64,000 nucleotides of DNA from Muricea muricata (taxonomy: Eukaryota; Cnidaria; Anthozoa; Malacalcyonacea; Plexauridae), in contig OY979724.1 of the NCBI GenBank assembly GCA_963855995.1, forward strand, positions 12,384,032 to 12,448,031. Reading direction: 5' to 3'. The notes under the pieces are model-generated. The model was not told the DNA's origin. It did no database searches and saw only the letters and a program-made list of their open reading frames with translations. The position numbers were made by a program, and so were the translations under genes. Shown here in pieces: positions 35,219 to 49,200 of the stretch. The first letter of the stretch is position 1; every line of letters begins with the position of its first letter.

Positions 35219-38200
35219 CTGTTAAACAAGACAAATCAAAACAGTTTGGAAACTGAGGTATAATCCCAACAGAGTTGCAGAAAAGGCACGGCTATGCAGG
35301 TATCATCCGTGAGGAAGGTTTACAAAATGAGCAGCAGTGAGGAAGGTTTCATGTCAACACACTACATAACTTACATAATCTATCCTAACCACTAACAAAA
35401 CAAAAAAAAAAACAAATGATCTATTCCTCTAGTCATGCCTTCTTTCTAAGGAAATTAGTGATAAAGCTTCATTGGAAAGCCAAACTTCACAACATTTTGA
35501 GAAAGGTTCATGCAGACTTGAAAATTTTGCCCAGAGGAAGGTTGAACGCTTTTGCAACTCTTAATCCCAAGGTACACAACCTTTGCACAAGATGTCAAAC
35601 TGGGCATCTGGAGGACAAATGTATTTGGTTAAAATGGAGAACCCTTACTTCATTTGTTTTTTTAAAGCTGTAGAGCCCTTAAACGCTTGCTTATCAGTAT
35701 TGTTTGGAGGCCACTGGGGGCATTAGACGACGTGAGTGTAAGTGGCCTAAAATGCTGGTGGTCCATTTTCTAAATTTGAGGTTCCTAGTGTTGAGTGTGT
35801 TATATGTACACTCGCTTCACATGTTATGTGTGACTGGTATGATTTTGACTGTTGCTAGTCTTGCTTTATGTGGTCTGTCATCACTCGAATATTTCAACTT
35901 TTTGAACTTTTCTAGGTCACGTCCGTCCGAGGTCACGTCCAACAGGTATTTTCAGTTGGAAAGGATATCATATTCCTTTTCTCATATTCATCCAGACATA
36001 TTGTCTGTTGGCCGCATAACGATGACGAATCTACAACGAACTAGGTGAAACAATGGAATTTGCCTCGGTGCTAGCCCCCCCCCCCCCCCCATCTCCCTAT
36101 CAACTTCTTATGGGAGGAAACTGAACAATGACAAAATCTCATCTTATAAAAATCCAGAGCCGAGAATGACAGTCACAATTTCAGAGGTAAATAAAAGGCC
36201 CTCTTCCTAATTCTTGGAACAAATCGTGTTTTCTAAATCCTAATCGCTTGTCTAATTCCGTCTTGTACGGATCATCGGATCAACAGGAACTGTACTATCT
36301 CCTTGCTGACCTATGTTTATTTAGACGAATGTTCGGCTTTGGTCCAAATCGGGCTGTGATGAAGCGTTAAAACCTTTGCCGAATTTCAACAGTAAGCTAG
36401 CATACCGAGCCAATTCAGGTGACAAAATTCAAAATATAGTCATCATTCATGAGTCGAATTTTTTAAAGTCTTGTCGATCACTCGCACATGACAATCCCAT
36501 CAAATACTTGAGGGGCAGCTTTCTGAGACGGAACGTGCGATGACACGCGACGGCGCATTCGATGAACTCGGAAAAATGCGGAAAAATTTCTTAAATGCTG
36601 AGTGATCTTTGATGTAGATAAACTCAGTGCTTTGTATTTCTCACAGAAGACAATTTACGCATTTGTGATCGCTGAACAAACGTTACCAAATTATATCATT
36701 GAAAAGGATACACGATAATTAATGTACAATCAATGCACACTCTCATGCTTGTTTTATATACAATGGGGTCACTCACGCGGTGCAAGTATGGATAAGCCAT
36801 CCCCGTAGACACAAACCACACAATATAAACAATCGCTGTAAAAAAGTCCACTGATTTCGCTGAAATATTCGCAGCATTTACCATACAGCCTAACGCCCTA
36901 ACCTTTCTAGGAATAACATTGCCATTATCAGTTGTACGCTTAAAAGCACACAAACAGGCATTGAATACTTAATACACTACCCAAACAACAACGACGACAG
37001 AAACAGAACATTAATTCTTATATCAATTAACTCTCATGGTCATTTGACCCAGCCTGGCTTTACTTTTTGGGGTAACTAGCTTCCCGACAAAATGCCTTCT
37101 CGTTGCAAACGAGACCTGTATCGAGGTTTCTGTCTGTTTCGTTTAGATAGTAAGGAATCCCATGGGTTTGGGTAGTCTCCTGTCTCAAATATACTCATCT
37201 TAACAGAAATGTGTTATATAAATTATGGCCGTCTCTTAATTGTGAAGCAAGAATAGACATGCTAATAAACCAATAAATTCATGAAATTCTTGTCATGAAC
37301 AGAGCTTGCTGCTAAAATTAGACACGATCTCATGCAAAGGTCATGAATTCTCAGCATGAGTGATTCCCAAACACAAGTGTGTTATTTTTATGGCTTGCGT
37401 TTTGCATCTGGGAAAACTATAATATAGGCCGCCGATCTAGAAGTAAGGTCTGGACAGATGACATTGCATAAGAATAAGCAACATAAATATCCAAGTATAA
37501 TTCAAAGTATAACTTTTCCTCTGTAATTCACGAGGTGCAAAGCAGACAGTTTTTTTCCTTGCTTTTTTCTCTACCATAGCTTATATGCAGTTATGCTCGT
37601 GTAGTCCTATGCTTATACGATACTTATGTCTCATGTTTCACTATCAATTTCCTTTGTTTTAAAAACAAAGCCTCGTCTTTATGAATCGAGTTGCGTACCT
37701 AAGAAACATTAAACTTACTATTCAAAGTATTTTTTATATTTCTGTTACGTTTCCCTACTCGGTAATACCGTTGTAAATGCCCTAATCAGTTCTAATCCCC
37801 ACGCAAAGCCGGGAAAATACTACGGGAAACGGCCAGCCACTCGGACAAAAATACAATTCTCGTGTTCGTGCGTGTTTGCTAAAATGCTTGTCACAAATAT
37901 GCGATTTTTGGCAAAGGTTTTGATAGAGTAATTGACTGTTAATTTCTTTCAATGATTTCCTGTCTTCGCGTGCAGATTTGAACTTGGATTTATTTCAACG
38001 AATTACCATACTTCTATTGTCCAAGAATTATAGAGAATTGTACAAAACAAACACAATTCAATGGTTAATTTTCCTCTATACTCTATAAATACTACTCTAT
38101 AATTTTTTTAATCTCATTTAATTTTTACTGAAAGTTTGGTGAACGCTTTTAGAGCCAATTTTCGAATTTGCAAATCTACAAGTTCATATATTTACAATTC

Positions 38201-40200
38201 GGACGTTTCTTCGGCACTTCATCGCATCGAAATAAAAGACGAAATTTTAAACCTTTCTGATAACGCTTTTAGTACAATAATATAAAACAGCATCCATGCA
38301 TATCTTGTTAAAGTACTCATAATTTACACGTGGCCATCTCAAGCAACACACTTAGTATGCTTACTTAACCAGCTGTAGTCAGTGTTTTATGAGCTTGCAT
38401 TAATCTTTCATAATCTTACACATGTCCAAAGCGCAAATATATTGCTCTATAAATATTTAAGATTAATGTATACAACAGGTAGTTTAAAAGCATGGCGCTA
38501 CTTAACAAGCATGCGGGGTTGGTAATTTTGAATATACCAACACAGTCACAGCGTGAAATGGTAATAGATGTTTTACACATGCATTTAGGACAATATCGTG
38601 CAGACAAAAGGCAAAAGTAAACAATTTAAGCCGCCTAGCTGCACCTAAATTCTTCGACGCCTTCCCAAATACGCAAAAACAAGCAAACCGCAAAACGTGG
38701 TGGTCATGCACAAGATAAACTTTAGCGTAAAAAGTTACCGAAAAAAATGCCTATTAGTCGCTGGCAAAGACCATTTAGAGCAATTTTACCGTAAATACCA
38801 ACTATTAACTCAAACAGCGCGAGACGTGCTATACAAAATTAAGCAATTTTTAAATAGATTAATAACATTTACAGTAACGAATGATATAAAACTTCTAATC
38901 TATACTACATCTGTATTAAATCGTAATTGCAACAATTACACCGTTCTACAAGATTCTGGAACAATTTGCGATTGATGATAACTATGTGACATTTTGGAAG
39001 AAGGTTTAAATTACATATTTCAACTAGATGTACACACTTATAACTGTTGAACAATTATTGCCATAAATGAAGATAGATCTCGCTAAAAGTAATGTCTTGG
39101 TTTTCCAACGTGTACTAAATATACAAAAGTTGCGTTCAACCGAACTCCGACAAATCATTAGCGCTATTTTTGATTGAAATAACGATAATTCGTTCCGGTG
39201 TGTGCATTTTGAAGAGAATGTACTTCAAATTATGAATTGTTTGGCTTACCTAGGGACAAAAAATTCCACCACCAGAACAACAAAGCGGCCAATTTTCTAC
39301 AGACAACGCCATTACGAACGCAATTGCACATGTTTTTTGTTCACAGATACGCTTCCAGAAAAACAGCAACGAATCAGACAAGTAACCAGCTACGAATGCA
39401 TTGATTGTGATTCGGAAATATACAATTAACAATTCCACAAAGAAATACCGCACGAGGATGATTCTAAACAGTCTGGTGATATTGGCAACACCTTCGATAT
39501 CACATACAAATATACTACAACTTAAACCATACATAAACACTGGTTAAACAAGTCCAATACCGCTCTAGTTAATAGTGTTCCCATATTGAATAACAAATAA
39601 ATTAATTGATGCTACGTGAGGAACACCATACGTCTTGTGGTGACTTACGTTTGTCGGGCCATCTCCGCTGAGGGCCGTGACCCAATGAATATTCATGATA
39701 GCATTTATGAATGCATGGTTTATATCAAATATTGCATTGGTTATTGCACTTAGACAATGTAATTTTTTATAGGAATGTTCTAGCACTGCTTAAAGTCACG
39801 GTTATTTTGAACTGAAATGTTTTAAAGTAAACTTTTAGCCAGCGGAGACCAACTTCGCCCTTTCCGGTCGGAAATGACCGTGCACTTGTAACGAATGGAA
39901 AATAGTCGCCGTGCAATTGGCTAATTTTTTCCTTTTCAAAAAAATAATTGTTTAATACAATTAAATACATTTGAACACGATGTATTTTCATAAAATACTT
40001 TTAAATACTTTTTTTTGTTTCTCTAGGTGATAATACTTTTTTAAAATGCCATTTATGATAAAATTTATGCTGGGGGGGAGGGGTCGGTCCACATGAAAAA
40101 CATGGCCGAAGATTCAAAATGTATGAGCAATCACTTTGAGTAATTCAAAGTAATTACTTCATGAGTGTTTCGAAGAGCTTCCAAAACGCCAGTATCAACA
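35219..40200. other. Large spacer without a supportable gene
   Basis: About 5 kb, strongly AT-rich. I found no conserved exon on either strand, only short frames with no family resemblance. It should contain the missing 5' exon(s) and promoter of the membrane-protein gene (-) and the promoter of the ARHGAP gene (+), which are transcribed divergently. A poly-C run is at about 36076-36090. CG-containing segments occur at 36520-36560 (GAACGTGCGATGACACGCGAC) and 37800-37870 and could be promoter-associated. Motifs at 37565-37605 match 30510-30535 inverted. Confidence 0.5.
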
Positions 40201-43200
40201 ATGAGGAAACAGTTCTACCGAGTCAAGCAACTAGCAGATCAGCGCGTTGGAAGGTTTGTTGTTGAAAAGCCCAAAAAACCTAACATTTCCGCAGTTTTCT
40301 GGGCAAATATTGCCGATTCACTTGCTTTAATTCATTGTTACATATTTATATACAAACAGCGGAGCTAGACGTAAATTTGTCACATGGCAGAAGAATTCAA
40401 CAACCTTGTTTCAAAGATATCATCTCAATATTTAATGCATACACCACATTTCTTAAGATAGTCTTTCGATCATGTTTGAGGATCTTCTAAAATACCGTTT
40501 GTACATTAATTACAATAAATTTGACGGTAATTGCGAAAAATAACAATGCTTGATGTAATACTGGATTCAAGAGCAATCTATTGTCGTATTATCTGACTAA
40601 ATCCAAAACAAATAATGTAAATGATCTTGGAGATTTATTGGGCATATTTTGCAAAGGCTAATATGGATGAGACACCTGTAATATTAACTGGAAGTCATCC
40701 ATTTTTAATAGCAAATATATAATGTGGAATTGGTTGTCTTAGTGTTGACCTTTTAATCTTCAGTAATACTAAATGTCAATAGTCAACTCTTTATGGCCTT
40801 GCTACATTTTTGACAGCTTGTTCCTTTATGTTATGTAACTGAATAATGACCAGGAAATTAACATACAGCTGCAATTTAGCACATGGGCACGGAGCAACTG
40901 GAGATTCAAATATTGTCATTAATTTTTCAATAGCTTAACCTATAGTTTATCCAGTGTGCCAAAAGGAGGCCATTCCCCCCCTGACCAGTATCAATAGCAA
41001 TGACTAGTATTGTCAGGATGGAGGCTCCTGTTTTAATGCACTGGCTAAGCCTAAACTTGCATGCATGCCCAAAAGCTCTTGACATTAAACTTTCCAATCA
41101 GTGCATATCGATGTCAAATTCTTATATTAGGTAAAAATTGGGCACATTAGATTTAAATTGGTTTACATTGTATAGTTTAATGCACACAAGTGTGAATTTA
41201 CTGCACTTGTCAACGAAAAATCTGTGTAGCTTAATGGTTCAACTACATATTACATCTGTCTGACCTTCAGTTTTTGAGAAATAAACATATCAGATGAGTT
41301 CATTTCTTTTTTCACAGGGCTGAGAAAACTGAAATACTAAATGAAGATCTGCAGGATGTAAGCAATCAATTGTTAAAACTAGCTAGCACTTGCCTGGTAA
41401 TTTATTTGGGGGGGGGGGTAATTTTTAGATAGCTAGATGCATTTTCCAGCTATGAGTTAAAGCTTGGTAACTACTGAAAAACACATGGAATTTAAGCCAA
41501 TTTAAGATGCACGTTTTGCATATCTTTTTAGACTTTTACAGCTTTCATTCATTTTGTATGAAATAGGTACACCCTTTTTGCACATTTTAAACTCTTCTTT
41601 CTCCATCCAGGTTGAAAAGAAGGTGGAGAAAATTCGACAAGTATGTCAAATTACAAGCAAGAAACTAAACACTTGTATGCAGAGCACTGGACCTGATGTT
41701 GAGAAGCGACTGGTATGAATTATGATTTTTTTTTGCTAGGACATGCATATGTAATGTGCATGCTGTTAGGTATTATTAATAATATGTTCACAGAATGATA
41801 TGTTTATTGACTTAATTCATGGGGCTGCAATGACAGTGATGCTTGGAAATTCCATTGCATGGAAACATTCTCCAGACGAATGGTTTAATTATGAGATGTT
41901 GGATTTGTTATATTTCAGAAAAAGCTTCCACACTTAGCATTGGCTCAAAGCATGCAAGAAGTATCAGTTGTAATAGGAGAAGAGTCAATCTTAGGGTATG
42001 ATAAAAATACTTTAATGTCACAGATAACATGATGCATGTACCCTCACAGGTTATGCATATTCGTCTTAAACATACAGCAAGGCTGTTTACGTTGAAATTT
42101 GTTAAATCACTCTGAAAACATTTTTAACTACACCAGCGTCTCAGGCAATATTTTTAGAGTTGCTTGGGTAACCTCAGTGTTGTTTGATGACATCCTATTT
42201 TCATATAGAAAGAGTTTACTAGACCCAAATAATGCTTTGATTCTGCATTTGTTTGTCTCAGTAACATGGCAAGGTTGTGTGGGAATTCTCAAACTGAAGT
42301 TGCAAAAGATATTGCCGAGTACGAGATGGAGGTGGAGAAGAATATAATCACGCCATTTCAAACTGTCGTTGAGGTGAGGGAATCCACTAATGATTTAGGT
42401 CATCATGCAAATAGCAGTAACTATTGTGAAAAGAGTATAAATCAGTGCTCTGCTAAAAATTGTGGGTTTTTTCTGGGTACAGAGGAAGTTGACAAGGCTG
42501 CTTAAGTAAGTTGAGCTGATAGTAACTGACATCTGCAGTTGTGCTGAGCCTAGCCTTGTGACAAAGCTAAATAAAATAAATTGGAAAAAAATGAAACTAA
42601 TCTTGCAATCATGTGACTGAGAAAAGTTTTTTCTACATGGTACAGAATAGTATACAGCCAGAAGGGCTACTCATGTGCCCCCCCCCCCCCCCCCCACTTT
42701 TCAGTTTGTTGGCAGAACAGTGAGTTTAGTGCAGGGACGTAACTAGAACATTAATTGGGGGTGGGTATATTCGTATATTCATATATTCATGTTTTGCCCG
42801 ACGAGTGTCTTTTCAAATCAAATTCAAATTTCTCAATTTGAAAAGAAATCTGTCGGGCAAAACATGAATATATGAATATACCTCCCCCAATTAATGTTCT
42901 AGTTACATCCTTGGTTTAGTGCTTTTATTGGTCAGCCAGAAAATGCAAATGACTGACCAGAACCTCTGCATAATCAACATGCGTAGATAAAGCACCCATA
43001 CTCAAATTGCTAATATCATATGATCCTTCTGCTGTATAATTAGATTCTAATTTGGTTAAGTGATTAACTGACGCGTTTTAGAATGATATACCATCAATAA
43101 ATCAAAATAAAAAGAAATTGGCGAAAATTGGACTGGATATGGACACGTTACGATCGAGGTAACTCTTCAATATCTGCATGGCAATGAAGCCCAGCAAAGG

Positions 43201-46200
43201 AAACGGAACTCCAGTGCTACGTCCGCTCGGTGTCGTTTTCGGGCCTTTTTATTTTGAACTATTTCAAAAGCTCCCGACGTATTTACGTAATGAAAGCAAG
43301 CATAAACTTTGTCTAATGAAGAAAACTGAAAACCTAATCAGATAAAATTTTTTAGTTGGTATCGTTTTAATTTTCACTGTTGTGAAAACGCTCGGAAATG
43401 AACTCCTGTGCGCATAGCCTTACTGGTGATCCGGAGTAACAACACTGTTCGCTGTAATAATGACGTCTGTTTCCGGCGGGAGTATTCCTTGGATCATCTC
43501 TACACGCCAATCGTCATCTCCGTGGCAGTTAGCGAGCATAAATTATGTATTCTTTTCAACCTAACCAGAGCAGTAATCGATTCGTGAGAAAATATTTTTT
43601 CCACCTCTGGCTCCAAAAAAACCAGATATGTAAGTGGTTGGTTAAAACAATGAGAGACAGTAAACTAAGGAAGTTGGTTTTCTGAAGAACGGAACACAAA
43701 CAATGATGAATTTTTTTTTCAAAAGTCCAGTCACAACGCCTGATGGTTGTAGGTTGGTTTTTACCTAAATATGTTCATATTTTGACCAGATATCATGCAG
43801 CTCTAAAGGCAAGGGAAAGTAGCAATTCAAAAGATCTGCCAGCCGCCGAAGCCAAGGCGGAACAACTGAAGATACAGTACGAAGAGGAGATGATGAAATT
43901 TGAGGCGGCTAAGGTTTGAATTTTAGTTGAAACTCCATCTGAAAGTGAAGCATTTGTGACGAAAATAATTTATCTCGATTTATTTTAGGATGTTTTTATA
44001 ACCGAAATGCTGACATTAGTTTCGAAAGAACGAGAATATGCAGAACGGATTAGAAAGGTGAATTGAGTCCACACGGACGGGATAGGTCCTTTCGTGACAA
44101 GTTAATAGATGTTACGATAAGTTAATAGTTGAAGCGACAAGTTAATAGATGTTACGGATAAGTTAATAGTTGAAGCGGCAAGTTAATAGATGTTACGATA
44201 AGTTAATAGTTGAAACGACAAGTTAATAGATGTTACGATAAGTTAATAGTTGAAACGACAAGTTAATAGATGTTACGATAAGTTAATAGTTGAAACGACA
44301 AGTTAATAGCGTTAGTAACTTCCCGACGAGGAGCCTTCGTTCGAAATATCCTCGGGATCCAGAGGTCCGCCGTCAGGCAATCGTAATAATTGTCGTAATG
44401 TGGCAGTGAACGTTTTCAGATTTATCTCCATTCAATCCAGGCTGAGCTAATCTAATCACAATCTATAATCATAATCCAATTATATTCTATTCTAAATCGC
44501 CTACTCTCGTGCAGTTCGTAGTGTCGCAATTGGAGTTTCATCAAAAAGCAGCAGAACATTTGGAAGAGATAATGCCGTTGCTAGACAAAGAAATGGGTAA
44601 GCAGTCGCACACATACTAGACTTGCCCCAAGTCTCGCTCGAAAGGGTTTTGGTAGGGTCTATATCCAGTTTATTATGAGATCAGTTTAAACTGGATATGG
44701 ACCCTATCAAAACCCTTTCGAGCGAGGCTTGGGGCAAGTCTACACACATACGAGCTTGAGTTTCATGATAACAAGTCTGCTGCAAGTTCTCAAACGGCTT
44801 GATGCAAGATGATTGTCATCTTTTTATCCACAAGCTTGATGCAAGTTGTTTCACGAACTTCTGCACGTCTGCAAATATCAATTTGCTCAAACCTGATTTC
44901 CACTAGATTTCCACAGACTTGATGCAACTTGATGACAAACTTGAATTTATCTAGTTATTAAAAATTCATAACTTGCATCAAGTGTGTAGCGTTTCTGGCT
45001 AATTTACCTTGTTTGAAGGTTTGTTTCCGGTCAGAAGTAATCAAGCAATCGTAATTTTTTTATTCAGGAATCGTGAGATCGCACTCCAGTACATTTGGAT
45101 GTCAGTTGGAGAAGCATTTAGAAAGTACGAAAAGAGAAATCGCTCTCGTCATTGAGGAATGTGTGAGATACTTGTTTCAGCATGGAATGGACGTTGAGGT
45201 ACAGTTGGGAACACAGGCTGTATACGTATTTGTCAATGCTGTCTCGTTGAAATGATAAAATTGATGTCGAACTGCCGAAAGCCTCTGTGAAGCGAGAATA
45301 AACTAATACAACTCTCGCTCGCATTTCAACTCTCATCCACGTTGAACGGTTCAAATTTCTTTCTTCTCTTGTTGAAAAGTTCAGAAAACTCATGTAAACT
45401 CTCTGTTCCCTCATCAATCCTCATGCTCGTTTGACGAGAACATTAGAGTTGAGAAAACTCTGATGCAAACTCTCTCTTCTCAACTCTTATCAATTAATAT
45501 ATTAGAGTTAAGTAAACTCTCATGCAAACTCTCTCTTCTCAACTCTTATCAATTATATTAGAGTTAAGAAAATTCTCATGCAAACTCTCTCTTCTCAACT
45601 CTTATCAATTATATTAGAGTTAAGTAAACTCTCATGCAAACTCTCTCTTCTCAACTCTTATCAATTATATTAGAGTTAAGTAAACTCTCATGCAAACTCT
45701 CTCTTCTCAACTCTTATCAATTATATTAGAGTTAAGTAAACTCTCATGCAAACTCTCTCTTCTCAACTCTTATCAATTATATTAGAGTTAAGTAAACTCT
45801 CATGCAAACTCTCTCTTCTCAACTCTTATCAATTATATTAGAGTTAAGAAAATTCTCATGCAAACTCTCTCTTTTCTACTCTTATCAATTCTGATCCTTG
45901 TTTGACCAGTACATGCGAGTTGAGAAAACTCTCTTGCAAACTCTGTACTGTCTCATCAGTCGTCCCCGGTTGACCAAACCTTAAGGCTTTTTTCTATATT
46001 TATCAGGGTCTATTTCGAATAGCTGGGCAAGCCACAAAAGTTAGAAAATTAAAGGTAAGTAATCAAAATATTGATGTGAAACCATGATTGTTTGCGGTGT
46101 ATTTTGAAATTGTGCGTCCCTGAAGTTGTAATGAAATTTGATTTTTTTTTATTTTTTTTCTTCCAGGCTTCGTTCGATGCTGGTTTAGCTGACTTGTCAG

Positions 46201-49200
46201 AAGAACAGTACGATGTACACGCCGTTACAGGTTTAGATATTTCGAATATTTTACAATCATCGTGCTGTGTTTCCTGCTTTATGTGATATTTATCTATACG
46301 TGTATTTGTGTCTTACTAGGCGTTCTCAAGCAATACTTACGAGAGCTCCCAGAACCTCTGCTGACCTTTGAACTTCATCATGCATGGATTGAGGCTGCAA
46401 GGTTGCAGTTAAACTATCTTGTAACTTCTACACTGTCACAGTTTCTTTGCTCTGAGTAGAAATTTCACCTGAGTGCTCGGTGCTCCCTCGAGGATCTTCT
46501 CAACTTACAGTTTCTCATTCAAAATACTTTGGGTCGGTTGTGCGAAAAGTTGATAGCCTGGATAGTGATTTTTTTCATAAGACATAACTCGCGAGACATA
46601 CGAAGTGACTTTAACTCGAAAATGCCGAACTTTAATATGAGTTTTGCCAGTTACTGAATATGTTTAAAAAAGGTTTGAAAAAAAATCACTATCCGGTGGA
46701 TAACGCTATTCACCTTGCGCATAACCGGCCCCAGGTATGATCCCATAAATTTTGACTGTTCTATGGTCGCTGTTTAACGAGCGTTTGGTTTCCTTTTAGC
46801 ATGAGAGAAAGAGATGTACGACTACAGAACTTATGGACTGTTGTTTCACAACTTCCCAAAGCAAACAAAGATAATCTAAGGTGAGTAATCTTTGTTTCCT
46901 CGCGAACAGTGTGCAAATGTATCTGGTTTCATCGAGCTTTTTTTCTTCATCAAATTGTCTGAAGCCATTGCAGACTTGACGCTGCTTGATATTCGCAGAC
47001 TTTCTTCGAGTTGTTGAAATGATTTGCAGCAAGCTCGTGGATAAAAAGTTTTGACAATCAACTTGCATCAAGCCTGTTGACAACTTGCAGCAGACTTGTT
47101 ATTCATCAAGCTGGAGCAAGCGATGTAAATGCATCCTGATATCGGCTTGATGGCTGCAAGGCAATCAAACTTATGCAACTTGACATTTGCAGGCTTTCTG
47201 CAAGTTGTTAAAACAACTCCTATCTCGCTTGTGGCTCAAAAGTCTTGACAAGCCTGCATCAAGCCTGTTTAGAACTTACATCAGACTTGTTATCATCAAG
47301 CTGGAGCAGGCGATGCGGACGCTTCCTGATATCGGTTTGGAAACCTTCATCAGGAGAGACTGTGGTTTTCAATGTATGTCTAGTTTCTACATTGGTCATG
47401 TAATATGCGTTTTACAGATATCTGATAAAATTCTTGGCGAAGATTGAACAGAATTCGGAAATCGGAAAGATGAACGCTCACAATCTTGCAATTGTCATCG
47501 CACCTAACGTGATTTGGTCCATAGATGATGAAAGGTGATTAGGGTGTTTCTATTAAAGATTGTGTGTCAACCGTCATGCTTTGCATTGTCATTGTTTACA
47601 TCTTACCTGCGAAATTTATCCTATAACAAAAAGCAGGCATGAAGAATAATCCTTTATTGCTTTTCCATTAAAACTATGTTAAAATGAGCAAGTGTATCCC
47701 TACAGTTGATCTGAAAACACGGAAAAGTACTGGCACTAGTTGTCAAATAGAAATCCATTTTTCGATCCAATTATCAAATTTCTCATGAAATATAATTTAC
47801 TTTGTTTGTAAATTTCTGGTAGACTTATAATTTTCTTTTTTAAAGACAGGTACTAAGTTTCAACAAGTTTTAAAAAGGAAAACAAAAGATATAAGTGATT
47901 AAAAACAGCCAAATGGATTTCTATTTGGTAGCTCGTTCCAGGCCTTTTACGCACGATGGTGGAGGTTTTTTATGGATTCAAAATGAAAACTTGAATTTCT
48001 CGACCACTAAAATGGCCGCTGTATTGATTTCGACGGTTGACACACATGCTTAAAGTATTTGTTAAGCCTTATTTCAATGTGTTCAAGTAGATTATGCTGA
48101 CTAAATGAAATTGTTTTAAGTACATGGGGTCGTTTGTACGAAGGGTGAAGAGCGCAATCCACCGGATAGTGATTTTTTCAAAAGTGTGGTAAATGTGCGG
48201 TAACTGGTGAAACCTGTAATATAGTTTCAAGTTAAAGTCAGTTTTTATCTTTTGCCAGTTCGATATTCCTGGTATCAATGCTTTAGCAGCAGTTGAAAAA
48301 AATCACTATCTGGTGGATAGCTATCCACCTCTAGTACAAGCTGTCCCTTTCTGGTACCTTTAACCCAATAGGTGGGTTAATAGGTAGCCCAATAGTAGAT
48401 GGTAAAGGTATTTTTGGTTCAATAGACATGTTTATTTATTGGTATTTATGCCTGTGTACCAGTACATACACAGTCATATTTATATTTACCATCAATTATT
48501 GGGCTTTGACAGCCAACAAATTATTCCACTAAGATACATTCAACGCACCTATTGGGCGCAATGTAAACGCTTTACTTTATGCGTAGTTGTTGAACGAAAG
48601 TACCAATGTTTTTAGTCAACATATGAACGTCAAGAACGCGGGACTGTTGACTGGAATACTTGAAGCGTTAATTGAGCATGCAGATTGGTTCTTTCCTGAG
48701 GGTAAGTGTTGGTGTTAATGGTTACAGCAATGGTAATGGACCATTCCCCTTTTAGACAAACTTTTGAATTGGGAATATTCATTAGCGCAGCTGGAAAGAG
48801 TATCCTAAATTTAGAAAAATGGTTATGTTTGGTTGCAAGATATTGTAAAATGTGGAAAATATAGCCAGAATTGGAAATGTGATTACACTTTTCTGCGCAT
48901 AATAAAAAAATGTACTGAATTTGCAAACTTCATAGGACTATATTTTCAACATTTTACAATGTTTTGCAACCAAACTTAACAATTTTGCTAAATTTAGGGT
49001 GCTCTTTCCAGCTGTAATAATGAATATTCCCAATTCCAAAGTTGTCTAAAAGGGGAATCGTTCATTGCAACGACTATCAAGCTAGACAAGTTTTAATGCA
49101 AAAATGACAACAACTAAAAGAACAAATAAACAAAGTACAACCACAAAATCTACAGCAACAATAGTAATAACGTTTATGTCAACAACAAGAACAACAACAG

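Noticed and set aside
36696..39991. Several 60-97-codon frames in the 36-40 kb spacer
   Set aside because: They are short, AT-driven, show no family resemblance and have no consistent splice neighbours.
24000..40000. CRISPR arrays, operons, ribosome-binding sites, bacterial insertion sequences
   Set aside because: The window is eukaryotic with spliced genes; tandem repeats here lack unique spacers of constant length.
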